From: Acanthosoma haemorrhoidale
Lineage: Eukaryota > Arthropoda > Insecta > Hemiptera > Acanthosomatidae
DNA length: 64,000 bases
Assembly: GCA_930367205.1 (NCBI GenBank)
Contig: OV884015.1
Span: forward strand, 83,566,841 to 83,630,840
Direction of reading: 5' to 3'
Shown: positions 23,473-33,445 of the stretch, piece by piece
Layout of the letters: each line of letters begins with the position of its first letter
How positions within the stretch are numbered: position 1 is the first letter of the stretch
The notes under the pieces: model-generated
What the model saw: only the letters and a program-made list of their open reading frames with translations
Databases searched by the model: none
Told to the model about the DNA's origin: nothing
Program-made: the position numbers and the translations under genes

Positions 23473-23583
23473 GCTCTGAAGGACGTGTCAAAACCTGGCA
23501 AAACGCACCCTTTACTTGTGGGTAACACGACCACCCACAAGTAAAGGGTGCGTTTTGCCAGGTTTTGACACGTCCTTCAGAGC
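23473..23583. repeat. 51-bp perfect inverted repeat, 9-nt spacer
   Basis: The left arm 23473-23523 (GCTCTGAAGGACGTG...ACTTGTGGGT) is the exact reverse complement of the right arm 23533-23583, with AACACGACC between. The arm includes the integrase-relic reading frame, so it reads almost the same on both strands. Its perfection contrasts with the decay around it. Confidence 0.95.
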
Positions 23584-23989
23584 TTTCAGTGTGGGACAAA
23601 ATAAAAAAGTTGTGGCAGAAAGAGCTGTTGGGGGTGGATCGCTCGTTCATTCGGTGTCTTTCCGCGGTCCTGACCCTGCGTGACGAGGAGCAGCAACGCG
23701 AGGTAACACTGGTGTATCACCAAGGGAAAACCACCGTGGTGGGTAGGAGACGGCACAAGCACTACGAAGACGCTATTTCTGGTGGGGAATGTAGTGGACT
23801 ATTCAGGAGGTGATCGGAGCATGCGAAGTTTGCATGAAGACAAAATATGATAGACATCCCCGGCAGGGACGCCAGGAAGAATCACCCACGGCAGAAGCAC
23901 CATTGACGGAGATTCAAGTGGACACCTTCACGTGGCAGGGTTTTTAGTGGGTCACTATCATCGACCCATTTAGCAAAGTGGCTAAGTAT

Positions 23990-25575
23990 AATTTTATACT
24001 TAATTATGGTAATTTAACTAGTCCTTCTGGAAATTAAAGGTTTGCATTTCAAAATTGTGTAAATAGACGATTGATTAAATGGAACGAAGCAAAATTAGAT
24101 CCTGCTTGATATTGATAATCTATATAGTTTCTTAGATACCAACTATTTAATCTAATATTAAAATGGTCATAGCACATAAAAAAAGTTTATCACTATTAGA
24201 TAAGTATCTTGTAGTTTCTTCCGAGTACCAAATATCAGTTTCAGTTATTCGTTTGGGAGGAGATACCAGATCCATCATAGATTTCAAGATTAATGAAATA
24301 ATTTGGATAAGGCTTTTTCCTTTCGACTTGAACATCTGGTGGAAGATTTTCTACTCGATCCATTATCTGGTTTATTACCCCCCCCCCTCCGTTAAAGCTA
24401 GTATCGGGGAGGATGAATGCACCTGCAGGAGTGAACGTCTGCTGCCACCACCATTGATCCCTCGTCAGATGGGCTACCTTCCTGGCATTGTATATATCCA
24501 CTTTGATCAAATGATCGTAAGATTTTCTGTCCACTTACAAGTAAACAATTCGTCTCGGTGGTTCACAGAGATAGTAGAGTTTACAGATGAAAGAGTTGAT
24601 TCTGTCGCCTTTTCCTGAATCGTTTTTCCCACGATTGGGTAAAAGTCGTTAATGAGCTTGATCCCAGAACATCTACAGCATCTATTTGACCAGGAGCAAT
24701 CAGGATATGAGGCACTGGTCCTTTGAGGTGCTCGGCGATTGCAATGACTTCACCGTAACGTGTTACAGAATCTTCCACGAAGCTTTTGATGTATGCCATC
24801 AATGAATCCAGTACTTGCGAGTCCTCTATGCACGGTATGGATAGTTCTTCTTCGAATTAGGAGACTAATTTAACATACAATTCGAACCATAGGCATTGTT
24901 TCCTCTTACATCTGACGAATGGACGGCTCGATACCAACTCGTCAGCAGCAGACAGAGGACTTTGTACACTTGAGGATATTTCTGATTTGTTCTGTATCCT
25001 GGCTATTTCGGGAAACCTTGTAACTTCTCTCTGAATTCCTGATAAGTTGCTATCGGAATGAAATTCAATAATCAATTAACTGGGTATCAATAATTTTATA
25101 AAATCCAGTACCGTCATCGGAAATTGTTTCTTCCCTGCAGACAAGTTGCTGAAGTAATCTCCCTCCAGAGGGGGAGGTAATAGATCCTCTTCTAAATTTA
25201 GCAATTGATTCTGGCGTTGAACAACTGAATCGTTATATATTGAAGATTTGTCTGACTTCTTCTTGGTCGAAGGTTTCTTCGTCGAATATTTCTTGTTTTT
25301 AGGGGTGTTGAAGGAGGTGGCATACTTTCCGCATCTTGATTGAATTTTTTCTTGTTGTTGTTGATCCCTTCTGAATTTAAAATAATTCCCGATGGACCCA
25401 CCTGTTCCTGATGACATGACGTTTCTTCTTCCGAATCACTTAAAATATAATCAATGCTATTAATCTTATTGACAGATGAAAACATTTTTTTAGTTTTATC
25501 GATAATACCTGTATTGGTAGCGGTTGGTTTGACAGTTGTATAATTCAACACGTTATCTAACAAATATGTTTGCAT
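23990..25575 (-). pseudogene. Unidentified degenerate gene, leftward member of divergent pair
   Basis: Minus-strand frames hand over to one another with protein-like composition. A 125-codon frame begins at 25575 with an ATG that overlaps the TAA of the upstream small ORF (TAATG). A Lys/Gln-rich frame covers 25417-25076 (KKPSTKKKSDKSS; LLNLEEDLLPPPLEGDYF). Then come PFVRCKRKQCLWFELYVKL (about 24870-24925), MAYIKSFVEDSVTRYGE and PHILIAPGQIDAVDVLG (about 24690-24800), VDIYNARKVAHLTRDQWWWQ and TFTPAGAFILPD (about 24405-24510), YPNYFINLEIYDGSG (about 24260-24310), and NSWYLRNYIDYQYQAG with FHLINRLFTQF (about 24050-24140). Several frameshifts show that it is dead. I do not recognise the protein. 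It ends next to the truncated integrase of the Ty3/gypsy relic. Confidence 0.5.
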
Positions 25576-25778
25576 TAAATGTTTATAGTACAGATATACC
25601 CTTTGAGATAATACGTTTTATTTATAATCGGTAATGGAATATTTGATAGATCAGGACAACTCCTAGTTTTCAATCGCTCGATATCATTTAAAACAGAATA
25701 TTTATAATACCCTGAAATACTTAAAGATGCCAATAAGACACTCGCGAGCAAAATAACAGGCTGAAATTTCAACGACAT
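25575..25778 (-). CDS. Small unidentified ORF with N-terminal membrane anchor, 67 aa
   Basis: ATG at 25778-25776; residues 7-22 (PVILLASVLLASLSIS) form a hydrophobic segment that would be a signal peptide or anchor, followed by a short polar part with two Cys (RSCPDLSNIPLPI; GYICT). Its TAA overlaps the ATG of the next leftward frame. Its start codon lies 8 nt from the start of a divergent plus-strand ORF at 25787, a packing more usual in DNA viruses than in arthropod genomes. It may be the intact head of a larger broken gene. I do not recognise the family. Confidence 0.4.
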   Translation of the reverse strand: MSLKFQPVILLASVLLASLSISGYYKYSVLNDIERLKTRSCPDLSNIPLPIINKTYYLKGYICTINI

Positions 25779-25786
25779 ACTGCGAC

Positions 25787-26288
25787 ATGGGCCTATCCAG
25801 CCTTATATGTTATAACCAAGATAATGTTATCATAAGAAAATTTCCATTAATTAACAGACATGTGGAAGTTGACCCAATTTCACAATTAAGATTAAATATT
25901 GATAGTACTAATGAAGACACAAACAAGTTGTTATATAAACACAAGTGTTGGAACACGTGATGTACAACTTCCTATCCGCTGATAACTTGCCCATCTGGCT
26001 GGGCCAGATACCGAACTACCGAACGAACGAATGATTAATCGTTGCCAAGTTTTTCATCTGAATATATATCGGCATAACTTAGCTCTAAATAGTTTCAATA
26101 TGTCTGATCAATGAAGTATATTTATGAAACTGCCCATTGAAGAGCAATACTTGCTCTATGATCCTCAAACTTTGGTGAATTACACTAATTATATACTATC
26201 CTTACTAAAAAAGAGCTGAATCCCGGCCAAGAATTCACAGGAATTGATTTAGATTTTTAGGGATCAAATAATTATTTCTCGCACGAAT
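25787..26288 (+). pseudogene. Unidentified degenerate gene, rightward member, part 1
   Basis: ATG 25787 begins a 57-codon ORF (MGLSSLICYNQDNVIIRKF...) closed by TGA at 25958-25960. Past that stop other frames carry on with plausible protein sequence: MYNFLSADNLPIWLGQIPNY (about 25961-26020), VFHLNIYRHNLALNSFNMS (about 26050-26105), MKLPIEEQYLLYDPQTLVNY (from 26127), and LNPGQEFTGIDLDF. The LINE insertion at 26289 cuts this frame, and the continuation resumes at 29378. At least four frame breaks are visible. Family unknown. Confidence 0.5.
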
Positions 26289-29200
26289 TTTAAATTACAA
26301 CGTCTGCGGCCTTCGCCCCAAACAAGCCGACGTAGAAGTAATTCTACGGTGCCATTCGCCAGACGTTGTCGTTCTCACCGATACCCGGTTGAAGAAAATA
26401 CACTTCTGCCGCTTCCCGGGTTATACTGCTTACCGCCAAGACACCGAAACTATCTCTGGAGGAGTAGCTGTGTTAGTTAAAAACGGAATACCCTGTAGGA
26501 GACTGCCCCCACCCGTCAGCCTAGGCCCCGACCAATACATAGTTACGCTCCAGCTACGGCTCACGAACAACATCATCGTGTCAGGAGTCTACAGAAGACC
26601 GAAAGCCGTCTGCGACCCGTATAAGCTCCTGCTCACTACGATAGCTCATGACCGAAGGCACGTCATCGTGGGTGACCTAAATGCGAACCACAGCTGGTGG
26701 AGCAGTACTACGGCAAACGCCCTAGGCCGTTACATCACTAAAACTCCATTTACGGTCATCCACCCAGGATTGCCGACCTTCCGTCATTTCGCTAACCCAG
26801 ACAGAACCTCCACGCCTGACCTGCTCCTGACACAACAGCCACACCGGGTCACCGGATGCTCGGCCTTAGATTTCACCACCTCCGACCATCGGCCTGTTCT
26901 CTATGAACTAGAAGGAGACATGCCAGAGCCGCCTGCTTCTAGGTACAGGTACGATGAGGCCAAATGGGACCTCTACAAGCATCTCATCAAGACCGAGTTG
27001 CCCACAATCACGCCCCTGAGACACACTTGGGACATAGATTACGCTATCTATCAGCTACAGGACGTCATCGATCGAGCTGCCGATGCATCGATCCCGAAAT
27101 TTTCTCCGAAGCCCCCTTCTCTGAGAAAACCTCCGGATCACATCCTACAACTGATTAGACAGCGTAATAACATCAAGAACAGGTGGTTTAGGACCAAAAA
27201 CAGGGACTTAAAACCGGTTTTAAATGCTCTCACAAACCAAGTTAAGTCCCTGATGGCCCAGTGGAAAAATTCGATTTGGGAAGATCGCCTCACTAGTCTC
27301 CACGGTGACCACAGGCAATTGTGGAAGCTTGTGAAGACCTGCAGGTCCAAAAAGAACGGTGTAAGGCTGGCCGTGAACGGGCAGTTCATTCCCACCACCG
27401 AACAAGCGGAAATCTTGGCGGCCTATTATGAGGAAGTCAGTCGTGGCCAGGGACAGCCAATAGGAACCCTCGACCACCCCTCCCCCACCCTCCCTACCAC
27501 TACCGAAATCTACACCTCACACCGGCAATGCGCTGCATTCATTCGAAGAACGACCGGCAAGAAGGCCCCAGGTCAGGATTCCATCCAGAACATCCTACTC
27601 AAGCAGCTGCCGAGGAAAGGAATCTCATTCATAACGAACGTGTTGAACTCCTGCTTCAGGCTGCACTATTTCCCCCAGAACTGGAAGCACGCTGTAGTGG
27701 TCCCCCTTCTGAAACCAGCAAAAAGCGGTTATGAGCCATCTCATTACCGCCCCATCAGTCTGCTGACTCAACTCTCGAAGCTGTTCGAGAGAATCATCCA
27801 CGTACATCTCTCCGGGCACTGCGAGTCACAAGAAGTCATCCCACCAGAGCAGACTGGTTTCAGGACAGGCTTAAGCGCGAACAACAACCTGGTGAGATTG
27901 CAACACCACGTCGCATCAAACGTCCGGAGCAACAGAGCTACCGCTATGATTTCTCTGGACTGTTCGAAAGCTTTCGACTCTGTGGACCACTACATCCTAC
28001 TCCAACGTCTGAGGGAATACGAATTCTCGGATCAGCTGCAGAACCTGATAAGATCCTACCTTACAGGCAGAACTTTTTCGGTTCGTATAGGCACTACGTC
28101 TACGACCCGAAGAAACTACACTGCCGGTGTCCCCCAAGGATCGGTGCTAGGCCCCCTGCTGTTCAACATTTACACCGCCCACATCGTCGGAGCCTCGTAC
28201 CCCAACTGCGAGGTATCCGCGTATGCAGACGATATAGGTGTTTACAGCACTAGCATCAATCCCTCCAGAGCCCTGAAATTCGCTGAGAGCGCTAGTCAAC
28301 GGATCTCCGAGAAACTCGATGCCGTCCACATTCAAGTCAACCCGGCCAAGACGCAAGGAATTATATTCAGTTACAAATCCGGAAAAAAGAAGCTCCCGAA
28401 ATCCTTCGTCTTAGGCGGCAAAGAGTGCCCTGTAAGCAACAAGCTGTGCTACCTCGGGATTACCCTCGGTAGGCACTTGTCGTTCACAACGCATCTCGGC
28501 AAGAAATTAAAGAGTGTTAGGAAGCAATTCTTCAGCCTCGGACACCTACTTCACAGCCCGGCTTTATCGGTACGCCTCAAGCTGCTGATATACCAGAGCG
28601 TCCTAAGACCTGCTTTGATGTATGGGACCCCTCTCTTCAAGTATCTGACTCCTAACACTCTCCAAACGCTCCAGCAATTTCAGAACAGAGTTCTCCGCAC
28701 CTCCCTCAAACATACCCCGTTCGACAGAATGAAGGCAGACGAGATGCATAAAAAATTTGAAGTGCTCACCATTCAAGATTTTATCAAGAGAAGGCACATC
28801 AAATTTTTTGACTCACTCAGACATAGCCACAACCCACTATTCTCCGACCTTCAACCACCACCAATGCCCGTCAGATGGAAGCACTGCTGGACCGCCGAAG
28901 CCTGGAGGATGATTGACGTCATTGAACCCGATGACTGAACGAACTACACCCAGCCGAGATATCGAGGCCGATCTCCCGGCCGACTCAACCGAAGCTACAA
29001 GACCCCATCTACCTGTTTAAGCAGGGTAGACCTTCCGGCCGAGTGGCCGACTTATTTCAGCCCCCTGCCGGGGCGGGCCAGGCTTGACCTGGCCGACTAC
29101 AAACCATTGCCTAGGTACCCCTAGGCTCCACCCTCGGTAGACTCTCACTACCTTCCCGAATCCACCCGCCTCCTTCAGGCATCCCACACCCTATATCCTT

Positions 29201-29309
29201 CTCATACACCCTTCAAATGGGGGACTCCCCTCAGTGAAAGGCACTCATTAGCCCAAAATAATTTTCCTTTATTTTTCCCACATCCTATTTTATAAGTTTG
29301 AGAGCTAAG

Positions 29310-29365
<56 letters not shown>
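26289..29365 (+). mobile_element. Young 5'-truncated jockey-type LINE insertion
   Basis: A 12-bp target duplication TCTCGCACGAAT flanks the block (26277-26288 and 29366-29377). The 3' end is GAGAGCTAAG followed by 56 A (29310-29365). The coding frame is already open at the first inserted base, so the 5' UTR, ORF1 and the first residues of ORF2 were lost on insertion. A perfect duplication, a long pure poly(A) and an undamaged frame indicate recent arrival. It landed inside the rightward relic gene. The 3' untranslated part (28939-29309) is GC-richer than the surroundings. Confidence 0.93.
26290..28938 (+). CDS. LINE ORF2: endonuclease-reverse transcriptase, N-terminus missing
   Basis: One uninterrupted frame of 882 codons ends at TGA 28936-28938. 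It begins within the AP-type endonuclease (LNYNVCGLRPKQADVEV; VVLTDTRLK; SGVYRRPK; VIVGDLNANHSWW; TTSDHRPVLYELE near 26880). The reverse transcriptase follows, with TGFRTGLSANNN, CSKAFDSVDH, AGVPQGSVLGPLLFNIYT and the catalytic AYADDIGVYS near 28220. The C-terminal part has KLCYLGITLGRHLSF and the thumb region; there is no RNase H. This layout fits the jockey clade. The usual Glu of the 'ET' endonuclease motif appears as Asp (LTDTRL), so nicking activity is uncertain. There is no start codon of its own. The frame is rich in G and C at third positions compared with its neighbours. Confidence 0.92.
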   Translation, partial: LNYNVCGLRPKQADVEVILRCHSPDVVVLTDTRLKKIHFCRFPGYTAYRQDTETISGGVAVLVKNGIPCRRLPPPVSLGPDQYIVTLQLRLTNNIIVSGVYRRPKAVCDPYKLLLTTIAHDRRHVIVGDLNANHSWWSSTTANALGRYITKTPFTVIHPGLPTFRHFANPDRTSTPDLLLTQQPHRVTGCSALDFTTSDHRPVLYELEGDMPEPPASRYRYDEAKWDLYKHLIKTELPTITPLRHTWDIDYAIYQLQDVIDRAADASIPKFSPKPPSLRKPPDHILQLIRQRNNIKNRWFRTKNRDLKPVLNALTNQVKSLMAQWKNSIWEDRLTSLHGDHRQLWKLVKTCRSKKNGVRLAVNGQFIPTTEQAEILAAYYEEVSRGQGQPIGTLDHPSPTLPTTTEIYTSHRQCAAFIRRTTGKKAPGQDSIQNILLKQLPRKGISFITNVLNSCFRLHYFPQNWKHAVVVPLLKPAKSGYEPSHYRPISLLTQLSKLFERIIHVHLSGHCESQEVIPPEQTGFRTGLSANNNLVRLQHHVASNVRSNRATAMISLDCSKAFDSVDHYILLQRLREYEFSDQLQNLIRSYLTGRTFSVRIGTTSTTRRNYTAGVPQGSVLGPLLFNIYTAHIVGASYPNCEVSAYADDIGVYSTSINPSRALKFAESASQRISEKLDAVHIQVNPAKTQGIIFSYKSGKKKLPKSFVLGGKECPVSNKLCYLGITLGRHLSFTTHLGKKLKSVRKQFFSLGHLLHSPALSVRLKLLIYQSVLRPALMYGTPLFKYLTPNTLQTLQQFQNRVLRTSLKHTPFDRMKADEMHKKFEVLTIQDFIKRRHIKFFDSLRHSHNPLFSDLQPPPMPVRWKHCWTAEAWRMIDVIEPDD

Positions 29366-29368
<3 letters not shown>

Positions 29369-29377
29369 CGCACGAAT

Positions 29378-29880
29378 AAACAGATTTTTCAATACTACAA
29401 CGAGGTCATTAGGAATGGAATACCTGAATTTAAAATGACTCTATTTCTTTCATTGGATTTATTTAAAACGCGGTTTTCTCTGACGAAGCTAATTGGCATA
29501 TTTTTACCTGAGACCAGACAGTAAAATAATTTATAAAAATAATCTTATTCAACAAGCTCTAAACCAAGATAAAATTTGGTGGTGTATTTAGATTGACCGT
29601 ATGGGTTTCTATCCATGACTTGGAGCGTTTTCGTAAAGTTTCAATACATATATTATAATATTAATGCTTTGCAATATATTAATATAAAAAAAAAAAATTT
29701 GTTCCTTTATTGAAAACTATTTGTGTTCCATTATCGCCAGATCTTCCAAATGCTCTTATACTGGCCAGCAATAACTTACAACAGTTTACTTTTAAATCAG
29801 CCACCGAGACGGAGTTTCCAACTACCTCTAAGCCCCCATAAAATTTATGACCTCTCTTTCCACCCTCTTTGGCTCAACTT
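29378..29880 (+). pseudogene. Unidentified degenerate gene, rightward member, part 2
   Basis: Directly after the right target duplication the frame gives QIFQYYNEVIRNGIPEFKM and LFLSLDLFKTRFSLTKLIG (about 29381-29505). After a shift come KIIYKNNLIQQALNQDKIWW (about 29525-29590), and later NALILASNNLQQFTFKSATE (about 29750-29810). It continues the relic that the LINE split at 26289. Stops and shifts are frequent; the end is not defined. Confidence 0.45.
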
Positions 29881-30167
29881 TACCAATTCCAATATATCTT
29901 TGTTCTCCAAAAAAAAGAAAAAAAAAAGAAAGAAAAAATAGAATATATTCTATTCATTTCGTATCCAAAAATAGGAATATATTATCTAGTTTTTTGACAT
30001 AAATTATTAATTAAATTATATTGTTTGCAATTTATAAATCTCGGAACGAAACTACTTATAGAGAGACATTTAAGTATTTGGTACAATTTGAAAGAGTTGT
30101 TCACAGGTTCCCAAAGAAAAAAAAATTATCACCTCTCAAAATTTTATTTTTTTTTTAATATCTGAAC

Positions 30168-30241
30168 TTCATCCTTTATGGTTCCCGAGGAAATGAGTAC
30201 ATCAAGTTTGCATTAACTGAGCTATGACTGCAGAAAATAGT
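30168..30241 (+). repeat. Short dispersed repeat, relative of 9975-10063
   Basis: CTTCATCCTTTATGGTTCCC...GACTGCAGAAAATAG matches the right part of the repeat at 9470-10063 with scattered differences and one deletion. Confidence 0.7.
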
Positions 30242-30497
30242 AACACTCGCGTGCCCATCTTTTCTCTGTTGTAAATTGTTTGTTTGTAGTTCCCATTATT
30301 ATATTTTAACCAACGCCTTGTCATTATGTCTAAGGATGATTTGGAATATACCTACACAAATTCAGTTCAATTGTAGAATTTTTACGATAGGAATCATAGA
30401 ACATGTCTTTATGTTGAACAAACCTTTATCTTAAGCAAACCCTGTACATTGAAGGAATGTAGACCGGTAATAAATATCCCTACGATTCGGTAATAAT

Positions 30498-30868
30498 TTT
30501 TTTTTTCCTTAGCTCTCTAATTATAAGATTAAGGATGAGGGAAAAATAAAGGAATATTTGGGTTTAGCGGATCCTTGTACTAGGAGTACCTGCTTGAAGG
30601 CGGTGTGAGGGAATTAAGGATTGTGGGAAGCCTCGGTAGAGGTTGATTGTTAAGGTACAGTGATGAGAGTCCACTGGTGGCTGGGCCTAGAGTCCCTCTA
30701 GGCATGTAGTGCAGTCTTATTTACTTGAATAGCAGTGATGGGTGCCCGTTAGAGTCTTGTTGTTGGTTGGCCAAGCGCCGTGATGTCCACCATTTGGTCT
30801 GCTTTACCAGATCTTGAGAGTTGCCATCTTGCCGGTAGTGGTGGGGGTGTCATGTCTTGGAACTGAGG
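30498..30868 (-). mobile_element. LINE 3' end, 5'-truncated insertion
   Basis: A T-run (poly(A) on the minus strand) leads into CCTTAGCTCTCTAATTATAAG. The insertion is flanked by GGTAATAAT on both sides (30489-30497 and 30869-30877), a 9-bp target duplication. Only 371 bp of 3' untranslated region are present. It shares sequence with 2941-3123 and the terminal motif with the LINE at 26289-29365. Confidence 0.85.
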
Positions 30869-30877
30869 GGTAATAAT

Positions 30878-33189
30878 CAGGTAAATTGAAAACCCTTACT
30901 TTTTAATACTGTTAGCAAATTATAAATTAGAATTTTATTTTGTATCGCGAATGAAGTTAATGAGATTAACAATAATTAATAAGATATTAAAAAAAAAGCT
31001 TCCGTTACTTAAACACAAATATTCAGAAAATATGATGTCTACTAGATTGATTCTGAAATCGGCACAGCAAATATAAACTTGCTAATATTGTTCAGTCGTT
31101 TTTTAAGCCGGTTGATTTACATTTAATAGTACAAAAAGCGAGATGTCTTTGCGACTGTTCACAAACAGCGCTGGAGCATAGTAAGTATAGTTTATTAGCC
31201 ATCAAATATTCATTGTAGTGCTTTTTATTGCACGCACCTTTCATTTGATCATTCTTTGAAAGCATGCTTTTGTTTTTTTATCATTATTTCATGGCACCAA
31301 AAGCTATCTGGGCTTGAAGCTAATGCTCTAATGGTATTGAAAAATAAGCGACAGAAACCGTTTTAGGAGATCTCATTGAAAATTATAAATTATAAGGAAA
31401 AAGTAGAGTATCAGAAGATAATTTAAAAAATTGTAGACACCTATGCCGAGTATAATAGTCAAACTGCTCACTATCTTCATGTTTATAAACACCTCTAAGA
31501 AGACAGTAAAGAGATAATAAAACTAAACAAAGCTCCAATGGGGTCACCGAGTTATTGTTGTTTTACTGTTCCAAAGTCATCAAACAAATAAGATTATACA
31601 ACTGTAATATCTAAATATCTATTCCTTATTGTAAGAAATATTATATAAACCGATTGATTGAGATGTTTTATTGTTCATAGGTAAATTTATAGATAGCGTT
31701 TATAGTTATTTATATTAAATGCTGAACATTAAATTTATAACACCAACCAATGGCTTAATTTACCTCTTAAATATATCTAGCCAACTATAATCATCAAACT
31801 AATAAATCTATTAAAGAAGATATGACACGGTGAACTTTTATAATTGCCTTATTAATTATCCGAGGCAGGATTGAGGGCTACAACGTGCCACCATTACCAG
31901 CCGGGTAGAGGCACCTGGTGACGACCTCGAAAAGGTATTAAGGTTTTAGGGGTTGGAAGAGTATTTCCGCCAACGGAGAGGCTTATAAAAGTGGAAAAGT
32001 TTGTTAAATTGGGGCGCTAAGGTAGAGTAGAGAGGGCTATAGGATATAAATTATTTCCTCAAGCGGAGGAAGAGAACGGTTAGTTCTCATCATAAGAATC
32101 AATACAGGCCCTGTATGAAATATGAAGCAGGAGAGTTCTTATGTCGAGTCATTTCTCAGGCGGACTCCTTGTAACTTACGAATTGTTATCGATCCTGGTC
32201 AATCACCTTCAATGGTGCACGTTCCAGTCTTTAGCAGAGGACCCTAACTGCACATAATCACATAAAACTCAGTTTTAGAAGTTCTAAAGCTGATTAACCA
32301 TCTATTAAGTGTTTACCTGAACTTTTTGTTATTATTTGTTAAAATGATATTTATGCATTTCATATAATATATATTAAAAAGTTTACATGCAATTAACACA
32401 TTCAGCAGTGTTTCAAACAAGGCAAGTAACCATAGCCAAAACCACCTTGTCACTTTAGTAACCATCACTCTATGAAGTTTACTAAAAACAAATGATGGTT
32501 GGTTTGGATGAGGCTGCAAGGCCATCTCTGATTCAGGCGTTTCGCTGGGTTGCTTGGGACGAGATGGGAGAGCATAGTCACTTGGATTAGCATAGAGGGA
32601 GACGGGAATAGATGATCTGGGGATAGTCTTGAATGTATGGGACGTTGAGAGCAGTGTGAATGGTACGGTTGTGAGACAGAGAAGGGAATATTCTAGGTTT
32701 CAGGGAAGAATATTAAAATAGTTGACATTTGGAAGGGATATATTAACCTTGGTCATCCGACCAGTATTGAGAATTATTTTTCTAGAAATCATTTTACAAT
32801 TATGTCTGTATTGAGATTTGGTTATTGCCAATCCCTTATTTTACTAGTTGCACCCAAGTACAACGGGACTGTACACTAGATGAGCAACAACAGATAAAAT
32901 AAATCCAAACAGCACAGTGATATTATTTATTATAATCATAAATAAAAAGTATACATACTGAGTAGGGAGGGAGGAAATAGAAGTAAACCCTTACATAATA
33001 ATATACCCTTGTGCAACCCTTGATTAATAACATATAACATGTCCTAAGATTCAAAAAAAATAAAATCCATGCCATAACACCTCGTGAAGAGGGGTACGGG
33101 ATCATAACACAAGGCGTTACCTTTCAACCTTTCAATTAGGTTTTTTAATCGTAAATTCAAGAAGGAGGGAGTACTGGAGTTGATCAGTT
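30878..33189. other. Intergenic, no gene seen
   Basis: AT-rich, with somewhat GC-richer parts at about 31860-32240 and 32520-32720 that have no open frame or clear repeat partner. Confidence 0.4.
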
Positions 33190-33445
33190 TCTCAAATCAT
33201 GTCCTGAGCGTATGTAGCTCTCACGATCTTACTCAGCCCCCACTGGCCCGTATCCGGTGACACGGCTGATGGAGCCGCCTGGGGGATTTCTCAAACTCTG
33301 CTCCAATCAAGCAGGGTTGGGTGGCCTCTGGGCCAGGCGTATTTGTACATATATCATACGAATGAATGAGTGAAAGCTGAACAATAAATATGAGATAAAT
33401 TATCATAATTTCTTGTTGCCCAAACAGGGAAGATCGTAATTTTAC
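33190..33445 (+). repeat. Dispersed repeat, partial copy 2
   Basis: CCACTGGCCCGTATCCGGTGAC...GAATGAATGAGTGAA...TTTCTTGTTGCCC parallels 9760-9965 with moderate divergence. Confidence 0.6.

Larger units (their letters stand above)
19823..23985 (+). mobile_element. Old, broken Ty3/gypsy element
   Basis: Remains of an LTR (AATAAA at 19917-19922), a primer site, gag, protease, RT, RNase H and the integrase N-terminus follow one another on the plus strand. The reading frames are cut by many frameshifts and stops, most of the RT is deleted, a solo LTR is inserted at 22733-23375, and no 3' LTR is visible. The self-primed element splits the 5' part. The original LTR may have started near 15073 (TGTCCCCTG), which is only a guess. 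The internal region is GC-richer than its surroundings. Confidence 0.85.
20118..23985 (+). pseudogene. Degenerate gag-pol of the tRNA-Phe-primed element
   Basis: Gag starts at ATG 20118 (MVELRPAAFEVPQLP) and shifts frame after about 20420; a second block (20537-21004) leads into two CCHC knuckles at 20974-21072 (CDGCEKTGHLIAQC and CFECEEEGHIARQC). The protease at about 21353-21697 reads LIYTGSSNTIMS, so the catalytic Asp of D-T/S-G is Tyr. The RT is largely deleted: TFQRLMDKL is followed by a stop just before MDDLLIFS, and then LGHTISQGGVQPD. RNase H at 22120-22520 gives TTDASDYSFGVALSQ and IFTDYRPLQWVG. The integrase zinc region and the start of its core (VDTFTWQG, IIDPFSKVAK) are at about 23700-23985, after the solo LTR and the hairpin. 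It cannot make a functional product. Confidence 0.85.

Noticed and set aside
24163..24618. 151-codon plus-strand ORF
   Set aside because: The opposite strand carries a longer chain of protein-like frames through the same DNA, so this looks like its antisense shadow.
23990..25778. Naming the relic as a specific nudivirus or baculovirus gene
   Set aside because: Gene packing suggests a DNA virus, but no motif could be matched with confidence, so no name was given.
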